A stretch of 64,000 nt of DNA from Rhinopomastus cyanomelas (Eukaryota > Chordata > Aves > Bucerotiformes > Rhinopomastidae). Below are positions 1 to 12,400 of this stretch, piece after piece. The notes under the pieces were generated by a model, which searched no databases, was not told where the DNA came from, and saw nothing but the letters and a program-made list of their open reading frames with translations. The number at the start of each line of letters is the position of its first letter. The first letter of the stretch is position 1. Location: the NCBI GenBank assembly GCA_013400115.1, contig VXBP01002784.1, positions 435,130-499,129 of the forward strand, given 5' to 3'. A program made the translations under genes and the position numbers.

Positions 1-50
1 TTTCCTCATAAGGCAGCTGCTGCACTCCATCTTCATGGCTCTGTGCTGGA
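1..50 (-). mobile_element. CR1 LINE fragment (cut by window edge)
   Basis: Reads TTTCCTCATAAGGCAGCTGC then a CATCTTCATGGCTCTG-type stretch, as in the antisense CR1 copy near 60,480-60,540. It lies in PNPT1 intron 25; the CR1 3' end would be left of the window. Confidence 0.8.
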
Positions 51-384
51 ATATTTCAGTAATAAGTACATCCAAAAAGTGCACCCAATTCCAAACCAAT
101 ATTTTGATTTCTAAAAAAGTAAAAAGTAAATTCCTACCATCTTTCTCAGGTAAAATGATGAAAAAATAAAAGCCATACATTTTACAATCTACAGACACAT
201 CCTAAAAACTAAAAAGCAATAAAACTAAAGACAGCCTTATTAAGAAACACAGCATTTGCAAAGAAAATACCAGGAATAATGCAGGTGCAAATAACACCAG
301 CACAAGTCTGGCATCCCTGAACGTCAATTATTTTACACTGTTTTTAGATATCAGGTATATCGCTCTGTAAAACTGATTTCATAC

Positions 385-440
385 CTTATTTCAGTTATCG
401 TGGCTGTATAAACTGCACCAAATTCCAACTTAGATTCTTG
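385..440 (-). CDS. PNPT1: PNPT1 exon 25 (start of S1 domain)
   Basis: Residues 675-692, [18 protein letters not shown] then the first two bases of an Arg codon. First strand of the S1 RNA-binding domain (human [19 protein letters not shown]). The next exon is not found between here and base 1, so the remaining exons lie outside. Confidence 0.93.
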
Positions 441-3400
441 CTGTAGGAGTGTAAAAGCAAAACAATCAGTCACAAATTCACAAAGTGCATCTTGGGAAAA
501 AAACTAACAACGAAAGTTATGTCCTTACATCATCTTTGCAGATGTCACCAATAAATTCTCTTGCTTCAAGCATGGCGTCGGGTGTGGGGGCAAACACAGA
601 ATACGTCTCTTCATCCACCTGACTTATGGTGACACCTTAGAAATGGAATTTAATGGGGGTACGTAGGTGAATCTGGAAATGGTGAGGGTGGTTTATGAAT
701 AATTCACTTACTCCAGTCATTTGAACAAAGTTTTTTACTAGTGTAACCTCTCAGAAATACCGCACACTTTGTAAACTCTGTTTGTTCCCTTCTCAGGGCC
801 ACCACAAGGTCAAGCTATAGGCCTCATTATAAGACACCTGTTAGTCCAACAATTGCCCTGGTTATGAAATGGTACTCCAAAAGCTACCAACTTTGAACCT
901 GAAATACATCTTACTCTTAGGAATTCTTTCTACCTACTTACCAAGTTGTTGCTGCTGAAGGACCAATGGTGGTTGTCAGAATAATTTGGGAACTTAGAAG
1001 TTCAGCTACTTACATGGTTTTTAAAATGGCATAAATTCAGCAATCTCTGTGCTAGTAATACCTGTGCTACCAAGATCTACTAAATAAAACTCCACACTAG
1101 TAACATGTGGACAGAGAAGAGAAGCTAATGATACATTAAGATAAATTGCCAGCAAACCCAAGAGTGTCTTACCAGTCTGTGCTTGAAGTTTTTTCAGATT
1201 ATAGCCCCCATAGCCAAGAAATCTTGATCTGTTTGATAACGGAACGCGGATTGTTTCTGAAAGAACAATTAATACACTCTGAAATGCTAAATGCAATAAT
1301 CTTGAAATAGTAGGTCATATTCATTTATGTTTTAATCTTCTATAGCTACCTGTATTATCTGCTGAATATTGATGCATTTACATTTAAGAACTGAAATAAT
1401 GAAAACAGCACAAATACTTTGATGACTGCTAATGACCTCAAGCCATACCAGTACTGACACCTACATTCATTCTCATTTTGTGACAGTTTCACAGATTCAG
1501 TGTAAGTCTTTTCTTAGTGGACAGTTTGCCATATGGTAATAAAACTCCCAAATTCTCCTCAATAAACCCAGAGAAAAACAACCCCAAGGAACAGGGATGG
1601 AATGGTATCACAAGAACTCATTAAAAAACAAAAACCCAAAACAAAACCAAACACAAATCTCTTTTTTAAGCAGAAGCTGATTGTTAAAAATTAAAGAAAA
1701 TAGGAATCCATATTCAAAAAATAAATAACATTACCAACAACTGGTCCACTTTCTTTTCTGTTAGGTCTGGGTTTTGCCAGTGTTTGATTCATAATTTGTA
1801 AAATCTCCCTCCGTGCAGCTGTAGGGAAGTAGGAAAGGAAAAGAAAAAGGTTTGTGTAAGATTAAAACAACACAGTTTTTGATATGAAATAAATAGCCAG
1901 TCAAAAAATCTGCTTCCTGCCCAAGTTAAAGTTAGCAGGATAAATTCTCAACATTTGTCAGGACACGTTTGTTCTGCTGTGCGTATACAAAACCTATGCC
2001 TTCAGCACATTTACTAATTTTATGCAGCCTAGAAAATTACAGACAGTTGTGTTTCATTGTGTTACTTCAATAAATCAGAGTGCTGATAAAAGCAACAGGG
2101 TGTAGCATTGATTAGGTAAGTCATGACACACGCTGGCAGAGCTGCCTGAAGTAATATACTACTGAAAAGGAATTACCACCTCTTAAATTGTAATAAGGGT
2201 TGTCTGACAAAAGTCTTTTATGAGAATCTTTTCAACATGCTGGAATAACAACTAGTTAAATTCTTACTAAATCTTGTAGCCTCAGCTTGTCATACTTCAG
2301 CCTTTTCTACCTGTTATTCATACATCTTAAGCATGAACTCCATGGGCTTTTTGAATAACTCACTGCTCAAGACACATTTAAAAAGTGGTCTGCATTGGTG
2401 CTGCATATAAATGTTTCATAATATAGTCCTCTACCTAACGGTGCTCTTGTGTGTGAATTCCCTCCCTCAATCTTTTGATATGCCACTAACTGCATTGCAA
2501 TTTTTCCAAACAAGCTACACGTTGTATTAGCAGTCCCCAGCTCAATGTCAGATCATTTTTGATACTAAATGATAGGTAGTATTTGAAGTTGGTGCAAATA
2601 CAAAGAGGGACCTACCTGTAGCTTGCTGAATTGCTTCCATTATAATTTTTATTGGTATTCCTGGTAGTTTTAGATCAACCTGATATGGAAAGGGTTACAT
2701 CATGTCAATAAATAAAGAACAGTTGTTCAGATACACTCTCCAAGTCCCATGTTAGGAAGATTTACTTTTACCATACCTGCAAAGCAGTTACTCCTTTACT
2801 TGTACCGGCCATCTTGAAATCCATATCACCATAGTAGTCTTCAATGCCCTACCAGCACAGACAGGAAGCAAATTGGAGTAACTTCACCTCAGTGTCAAGT
2901 GTAATTACACTAAAAACACACTGTAGGTTTCAAGAAGTCACAAAAGTAGTTCTGCAATTACTTCTGAGACTCGCATGCTTTTCTTCAGCCCCGTTTTGCT
3001 GTTCAGTATTAATGCTGCTCGTTTCTCTCCTTATAAATCAAAGGCTTTCACAGACTAGTTCCTAAACAACAAATCAACAGATGACTTTGTACTATCAGTG
3101 GCTACCACAGAAACACCAGCAGCACGTTAATATGCATTCCCACTCCCACCAAGCAACTTGGACTAGTGTTTAGTTTTCATCCATCCAATAGAATGTGGTT
3201 TTACTTAAATTATTCAGCAATTACTGATCTCTTTCTCCCGAGAAAGAAGACAAAATTCATCGTAAAGAGAGATCTTATGGGAGCTTAAGGGAAGTTTCAG
3301 AAATATCTTCTGAAATGTGAGATAAAACAGATAAGAGAATATTTCCAGTAGGTTATGCTCTAGAATTAACTGGGTAAAATGCTAAATGAGGCAGCCACAG

Positions 3401-6400
3401 GCAGTACTTTGCAGAATGACGCGTCAATAAAACCAGCAGAGTCAGAACCACTCACCAGGATGTCTGTTAGCAAGCGGTAGTCCTCAATATCTCCTTTTTC
3501 CTGACTGTACTTGGTAATGAGACCTACTGCTACGCCTGCCACCGCACTTGACACTGGAACTCCTAGTAGTGATAATAAACACACAGTTGTACAGCCTTTA
3601 GTCACTTCCCATTCCTGTAATACATTCAGGTAAGAAGTTTACCCTCAGAAGTGCCACATTTTGTACCTGCATCCATTAATGCCAAACTTCCACCACACAC
3701 AGAAGCCATTGAAGACGACCCTACAGAGTCAGGATACAGAGGAAAAAGTAGTGTTAAATATTGCTCAGAAGTATCTGCACCAAACACCTGCTTCACTGAC
3801 AGTCTGACAACTAACTTGCTAGCCAGACAACAGTGCACGGTAACACAGACGCTACGATGTGATGGCAATTAGAAGTTTCCTGTGGCAGCATTATTTTTAA
3901 CAAACAGGTAGTATAGGTTGAATCCTAAGTATTTACTACCAGAACAACACAACAAGGAGCATGATCAATATGACATATTCTAGACAAGGAATCTGAAGGT
4001 TTCATAGGAAGCTGCTAATAGGACTCCTCTTTCTCCACTACTGTGGTGTTCTACAAATTCAAAGAAATGTCCATTGTTGATAACTATATATTTTTAATTA
4101 ATTTAGATAAGAGTTATCCAGATTTAAGGAAGTTAAAAATGAAATATGTTTTTTTAATTACTTTAGATACGAGATATCCAGATTTAAGGAAGTTAAAAAT
4201 TAAATATGTTTTTTAAATTACTTTAGATAAGAGATATCCAGATTTAAGGAAGTTAAAAATTAAATATATTATCCAAAATGCTTAAACCAGAGTTTGTCAA
4301 ACAAGCTTTTTGAGGAACCAAGCGTAGTCCTGAGGCTCTAAGTTAAGAGTAAGAAAATCAGTACCATTTGACTCCAAGACTTCTGAAGTAACTCGTATTG
4401 TGAATGGGAAATCCTGGGGAATAACTGGTTTCAAAGCCCTTTCTGCCAGCATACCTGAAAACAAAACAAACAAAAAAACCCCCACCAAACACCAAGTGAT
4501 TCATAAATACAATCAGGCAAAATAGTAGAAAATTAACATCACAGAATTTCTCTAGTCCTTACCATGTCTATTCCCTAGGACTTACCATGTCCAAGTTCTC
4601 TCCTGTTCATGCCACCAACTCTGCCAATCTCATTAGTTGCATAAGGTGGAAACTAGGTCGTAAAAAAAGCACATATAGAAAATTAACTACTGATTTGTCT
4701 CCATTTTGAAATAACACATAAAAAATTTCTTTGAATTTTGGTGCATCAAGGTAAAAATTATTTCTTTTTAAGCTTAAAAAAAAATTAAAATCAAAGCACC
4801 AACACTTCTATCAGTCAGTTGCAAACCAGGACCAGTTTAGGTGGTGTTTAGTAAAGGTTTTACTTCCACAGACCAGGAGAGTAAAGCACTTGCAAGGCAG
4901 TTGAAAAACAGCACAACAAGCTTACTTCAGTTATGCTCAAACAACATATCAGAGATCTTGTGTGTCTGTCATACAGAGAATGAAACAAGATATGCCTGTA
5001 TGAAACACTTTGGGCAAGTTAAAGGCTGAGACAGATTCAAGATATAAAAGCACTTATTTTCTATTGGTGTAGTATGTCAGCTGAACTTTTATTAAGAGTT
5101 AACTACAAATACTACAGTGAGTTAATTCTGCTTTCAGTAATAATCCATCTTAAGTTAACCTAATGTTAAAATACTAAAAAGTTGCATAAAGTGGCAATTT
5201 AGGATTGATCTAGTCCTTTTTAGGAAGCATACACATACGAAATATAATGAATAAACCTTGGCAAACCTAGAGATCATCGATCATTTATATTCTTGGAAGT
5301 TATAAAACTTTAAAGACAAGACGTGAAGGCCTTCTGTGAGTCATGTGGAAAGCTATGAGACAGTAAAACTCACCTCATAATGCAGCATGAAGTTTTTATC
5401 TTTCACTCCACTAGTAATTAAAAACAAGATCATGTCAAAACAACGCAAGCCAATGCTTTATGAACAGTATTACATAAGATTATGTTTAGTTCTGTTTACA
5501 AACAGACCCAGCAAAACCAGTTAATCAATAGATTTGCTGCCTGCTCAGACTTTTGAAGTTTTCTATGCAGTAAAAAAATTAAAGACCATGCTCTACACAG
5601 AAAAACACCCTCACGTGTTTATCACCATAACTGAAACTGTTTCACTAGCTGTTTAGACAAGAACAAGCCCTAGCAGATCCTTAGACTGGTTTTCATATGT
5701 CCAAGGGAAGAAGTAAAATTCAAACCACCAGCATCAGCATCTTACTGCATACACTGCAGTAAGGACTCAGAAACGTAAGCACTCAAAAGACAAACTGAAA
5801 ACTAACCACAAAATCATTCTTGAGTACATAAAAATATCTGTGCTTGAAAAAAAGCTACTACTGAAGTACCCAAGACTGTCAGCAATAAACACACAAAAAA
5901 GCTAACCTACAGAGCTGTTTTACAGACTCACAGAACATTAGAGATTGGAAGGGACCTCGAAAGATCATCTAGTCCAATCCCCCTGCCACAGCAGGACCAC
6001 CTAGACCAAGTCACACAGGAACACATCCAGGTGGGTCTTAAACATCTCCAGAGGAGGAGACTCCACAACCCCCCTGGGCAGCCCGTTCCAGAGCTCCGTG
6101 ACCCTCACCGTGAATACCTCCTTCTGGTATTTATACAGAAGGTCCTCTGTTCCAGCTCACACCCACTACCCTTGTCCTATCTTTGGACGGAACTGAGCAG
6201 AGCCTGGCTCCATCCTCCTGACACTCACCCTTCCCATCATTATAAACATTAATGAGGTCACCCCTCAGTCTACATTTCTCCAAGCTAAAGAGACCCAGCT
6301 CCCTCAGTCTTTCCTCATAAGGGAGGTGTTCTACTCCCTTTATTATCAAGTTGAGACTTCTCTGTAGTTTCACACAGAGACAGCCTCTCATTCATGTGGC

Positions 6401-9400
6401 AACTTTATGACTGCTAATTAAACTCCATTACTTAACACTAACTAATTTCCAAGAATACCAAATACAGAATGTGGATAAACACCTCTAGGCCAAAAAAATT
6501 AACTAAAGTCAAGCTGCCACACTAAAAAGCTGTCACAGTGGTGAGATGAGATCATTGAGCTGCAGAGCTTTAAACACAAAAAAAAGTTTCCCCTCCCTTA
6601 CAAGTTAGCCCTGAGCCATAAAATACTAATGGCACAAGGACTTCCTTGCTACATCCTAAATGAAATTTCCCTTACTCCATTAAATAAAAAGAGTACAAAT
6701 TCTTTAACCCTCCAAACAGTTTTCTTTCAGACAAAATGAGACTATTTGAGATGGGCTGACTAGTTGAGGATGCTTCCTCAGTTGTCTGCTTTTTAATTTC
6801 CCCTCCATCAGAACCAAACTTGACAAACAGAACATCACTTCATCTGCCATACGCACCTACCACATCGAGCAGTATTTGAGAACTAGTGAAAGTCAGATAA
6901 AACAGGCAGCAAACTGAGTTTATATATGTACACAAATAAACACACACACACACACTCTGAAGTTCATGGATTCTCCCAAATATACTTAAATGCTCTCTCT
7001 TTAACTGACAAAATACCAGAAGATATACAAACCTCACTGCTGTCGAGATAACATCCGATTTTACACTTGATTCTATAGAGTCAAATGTAACTGTACAGAG
7101 AACCTACAATCAAAACAGAGAGGAAATAAACAGCTCTTACAAGTTCCTTCCACGTTGCACGACTTTTAGCTATTATGAAGAACCAAAAATACTGATGTAA
7201 GAAACAGAAATTATCTGCCAATTCCCCAAATCTTTCATTCCCCACCCCCATCACACAAATTTATTCCTAATCTGTAAAGACTGTATAATTGTTTCTACAA
7301 ATCACATCAAAAAATACTGATCTGATGCTGCTTAAACTGGTAGGAGCTAGAACACTTTGATCACTAAGAAACTGAACTACTTTAACAGCTAAGGCCAGAT
7401 GCAGCCACAAAGCTGTGCAAAAGATAAAAGCTGTTTGCTACCTGGACTTGCAATGTGTTTATTTTTAATGAGAGAAGAGGGGACAACACTGAGGACTAAA
7501 TCACTGCTACCACTCATGTACCCTGTTGTAAGTCACATCAGTGGCTGACAGTCTTCTAGGAAAATGAGCTATAAAAATACAGGAGAACAAATCTTGTGTA
7601 CAATCTTAGTTCAATCCACCTAACACCTGCTGCTTTTGGCAAAGAGCAAAAATGTTCATTAATGTGATTTTTGCCCCTTAGTCCAGTTATACATGGCTCT
7701 CCTTTCAAGAGGTTTCTGGTGACACACGTTTTAGCACTGCCCACACGACAATGACCCAATTAACTGAGTCACCCATTTTCCTAAAAACAGGATTTTACAC
7801 AGAAAGCTTCTGTTTCAGCAAACACTGAAGTCTACATAGGGCAATGATAGAAGCATGATTTTGGACTTATTAATGACCAAGCTTACTTTAAGCCATCCTA
7901 AAGAGCTTTGGAAAGCTTCCTTCTCAATCTCCCTGCAGATCAAAGCCCAAACAAGCAAAAAAGCTCCAAATCTGCCAACTTGAACTTCATAAAGAGAACC
8001 CTTACAGCTTCTGACCTTAGTACCAGACATTCTTCAGAAAGGCTGGAGACACAAGAATGCTTACCAGACTCTTTCTGAGCACGTATGCTTAATTATCACA
8101 ACATCTGTTCATGTAGCAGGGAGCAAAGCTTTGTCTACTCTCTTAATGGAGACAGATACATTTTCATTAAATCTGAACCGTGTTCTACTTATTATTATTT
8201 GAATAAAAAAATCTTTATACTTTTAAAAGAAAGATACCTTTCATATTTTGATAAATTCATTTATAATTTCTGATGCTTAAAGACACTACCTGTGTTTGAC
8301 CTCTCTGAAATAAGGCTGATCCATGAAGCATATTAAACATGTTCACTTCACATTTAATATCTCTAAGGGAAATCAAATCTCTCCCATCACACCTAAAATT
8401 ACAAACGGGAACGACAAGATTAATGAAACTAGTCTCAGGTAAAATGTTCACAGAAACATTATTCAGTCCAAGTTCGGTACACTCACCTTCTATATTCATT
8501 CAGAACAAGACTTCTAAAAATATCCTTTGAAACCACATTGAAAGATTCCACAATTTCTTCAGGCTGAGCCTCTGGAAATTTTTCTAGGTATAAAAGGAGA
8601 AATTCTACCTGAAGCAGTCAGTTCTCCACAACATTCATTTCCCTAACACACCTTTGCCAACAAAGAGCACACTAAGTCATTCTGACTCCATGTGTGCATT
8701 CTCTACATATTAAGAAAGCAGAAAATATTACCTCTCAGCTGCTCTTCTGTTTCAAGCCTTATTTTGTTAATTGCTTCATCTCTGGAAACCTAGAACCAAT
8801 TGCAAACAGTTAACACCACATGCCAGAAGAACCAAAGAGCTTTGGATTGATGTGTTTTAGTTTGTTTTAAGATTCTGTAAAACTGAAGGCATGAGAGACA
8901 GAATTGTCCCACAAATCCAGAGCTCAAGCAAACACTCTGGTAAATACGAATTCACAGAACAGTGATTTACTACAAATGCAGATATGTGCAGAGGAGGAGA
9001 CAAGTTCTCATGAAACAAGCCATCTTACTACAGTTTCATTATATTAAGATAAAAAAAACCCACTTATATTTGAATTGGTTACTTACTTTATCATGGCTAG
9101 AATCCATGAAGACTGCAGAGATCTTGTTGTGAGCAAGTCTTTTTGCAAAGAAAGAAAACAAACACATCTTAAAGTGTTTAGTAATTAGTTTCTTTTGTGG
9201 GCAAAGTGTTTGTTTTCATGACCAGTACAAGAGCACCAGACTGGCAGTTACAAGCAGGGCTCACAGAGTATCACAGGTCGGAAGGGACCTGGAAAAGCCA
9301 TGTAAGTCCAACCCCCCTTGCTGGAGCAGGTAACCCTACAGCACCTGGTGTACCCAGACTGTCTCCCATCCAAGTACAACCCCACTTAGTGAATCCAACA

Positions 9401-12400
9401 TCACTACCACTACATCTCCTAACTCCAGCTGTTCTCCCACCTGCTTTCTGAACTCCATTATCACTTGCACAGCTAGACTCCAACAAGCCCACGTTCCAAC
9501 TCTTCTTCTCCCCGTTCACCAAGAAGGGCATACCTGACCTATACTAATTTCTCCACGTTTTCAAGTTATTTGTCTGTTCTTTTTACTAAGCACAAACCCA
9601 GAGTGCCAAAGGCCATGTTCCCAAGTTTTTATAGAAAACACAGCAAGTAATTCTGAGCATGCTATTTCATTAAACAAAATCCCCAAACTCTCTGATCAGA
9701 TAAATAAAATTAAGCAATTATTCAATAAGCATTTTGAGCCACTTATCAGAATTTAGATAAAAATTATTTCCTCTGAACTTACTTCTTGGCACATTCCACA
9801 ATCTCTTCAGGAACAACAAACAGCTTCTGAACAGTTCTCTTGACAACACCCCGTTCTTTCACTAGTTGTTGAATTCCCTGAATTATTTGCTGGGTATGCT
9901 TTACTCCTACTTTGATGGCATGACAGAAGTCTTGCTGCAATATATTTTCAGCTGTTGCTTCCAACATGACTATCAATAGAAAGGAAAAATTTAGAAAATT
10001 ATTATTTGGTGTTCAACAGCAATCTAACTCAACAGAGGAAACACAAATTAACATTAAACTGCAGAAATATAACAAAATCTACCTAGCTCAAAGTTTCCCA
10101 ACAGTGTTGTTTATTCCTACTGTTGTGTAAGAGTACAACTTTCCAAGATTAGAAAAACACCTGCGAAGAGGCACCTACATGATGTTCAAACGCTTAACTG
10201 ATGTTAGCGGCTAACGTACTCACCAACTAGGTTTTGCGCCGCTCCAGCAACAACTAAATTCAAAGCACTAGAAGACATCTGTTTTCGAGTTGGATTGATA
10301 ACAGTTTCTCCATCAACCAGTCCTACCCTTACTGCACCTGCAAGGAAACCCCATAAAAATTATGGTAATGAAAAGGAGGTTCTTTAAGGCATCATTAAAG
10401 CTACTGGTGGATTTTAAAATAGTAACACATTAGCTATTTCTTTAGAACAGCTCTGTAAGGCAGAAGTATCCATTCTTGGATTTCCTTCAGGTAGGGCACA
10501 CTAGCAGCATTATACACAAGGCTTTGAGTCTACAGGGGTTTTATGTCATTTGAGCATGTGTTTTCTAGAGAAAAAGGCAGGTAAAAGAAAAATACACCTC
10601 AATATCTGTTCTTGGCTAGATAATTCCTCTTCCCCAAAAACATCTGTAATGAAATAAAGCTCTTATTGAATTCCTGGAGAAAGATATTCTTACGCAGTTG
10701 TTTTCTAAGCAATGCTTTTCAATATTAAGTTTCTCCTAAGTTATTGGTCTCTATACTATACTACTTCTGGATTATAAATCCTCCCAAAAATATATTTAGT
10801 CCAGAAAAAGCAAGGCTTTGAAGTGGAATAATCCTATCCATTGTAAAATTACTTTCAGTATTTGAAGCAAAAAATATCAGTCCTCCATTATGTTCGAATC
10901 ATCCATCATCCCAAAATATTCACCTACCAATAGGACCATTCCAGGGGATATCAGATAATGCAAGCGCTGCAGAAGCTAAAATGAAGAGATAAATATTTGT
11001 ATTAGCAGAATAATTACAGCAAATCACACACAAGCAGCAATTTTTAATAGTTCTCTCACCTCCATTAATTGCCAGAATATCAGGATCATTGACACCGTCC
11101 ACTGCTAAAAGATTACAAAGGATCTGGCATAAAATAAAAGACAATGAATAATTTTGATGTATGCATTTTTATTGGCTGTCAATACAAAGCCAAGGGCAAT
11201 AAAACAGCTAATGAAAACTCATTCAGATACTTAAACTAGAAACCTCACTAAAACTAAAGCACAATATTCCACCATATCACACAAGGTAGGCTATTATCTT
11301 CTCAGTCCTTTTGTACAGATGATATTTGAGGTTTATTTCCATATCTCTATCATAAAGTTTTGAAACTAGCACATAACAAAAAGAATTTCAGACAAGGAGA
11401 CTACAAACTAAAAACCAACATTACGCTATTAGACTGCTCTTCAAAGTGCAAAACTCTCCTGGATGCCGATGACAATCATTTTTCTTTAAACAGTGCATTT
11501 ACCATTTTCATTGCCAAGTTTTTCATTCTGAAGGCAGCTACTTAAAGACACTGAGCATGACCTACCTGTGTGTCATAAAAATAGCCTAGTGGGAAGAGTG
11601 GTCTGACTGAGCGATCTGCAAAAGAAACAGTCAAAGTCTGAGCAGTATTTAGTTTTCAGCAGTCACAATTTCATTTGTCTTGCAACCCCACAAAAGTGAC
11701 AACATGGTTTAAACGAAAGGATTCAAACAAAAAAAGTGGAGAATCTAGAAGGAAGTTTAGCCTAACAGATAAACAACCCTACAATTTCAATAGCACTCAT
11801 TAAGTCTGAGGTGTGGAGGACTCCTAGTAACAACTCAGGTCTCACAGGCTGTCCCCTTTCGTAATTCTTCTCATTTTGGTCTGAAGACACTGATGTATTT
11901 GACATCAGTTTTATACAATGCTTGAGTTTAAACACATTATCTTATCAATGACTGGAGACAAACACAATGGAGATGACTTTTCAAGCAGGATCAAGGGGAA
12001 TATTACAAAATATCTAAAATACATCATGAAGTGCTTCAACCTACCTACCTATTAGCCTGCTTGTAAGAATTTCTCTGTCAGTGGGACCAAGCTCTTTTCT
12101 TAGATAGTTTGTAGGAATTCTTCCTGCTGCTGCAGCTTTCTGACGATAGTCAACCTTTTAAAAACAAAACAAGGAATTCATAAAGGCAACATACTACTTA
12201 TTCAGAGCCACAGAATTATTCGGGTTACATGGGACACCTTAGAAGGTCTACAGGCCAACATCCTGCTCTGAGCAAGGTCAGTTCTGAATTCAGATGACAT
12301 TCAAGGCTGTCCTGATGCCCCAAAGCAACCCCCACTCTCTATCACACATGCACTGCCCAACTAGTCAGTCCCCAGCCTGAATTTGTGCAAGGCAAGTCCA

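Noticed and set aside
1..384. Possible PNPT1 exon 26 at the left edge
   Set aside because: No segment encoding the continuation of the S1 domain was found; the first 50 bases are CR1.
9271..9531. Overlapping open frames of 84-86 codons on both strands
   Set aside because: They cover an old CR1 fragment inside a PNPT1 intron.
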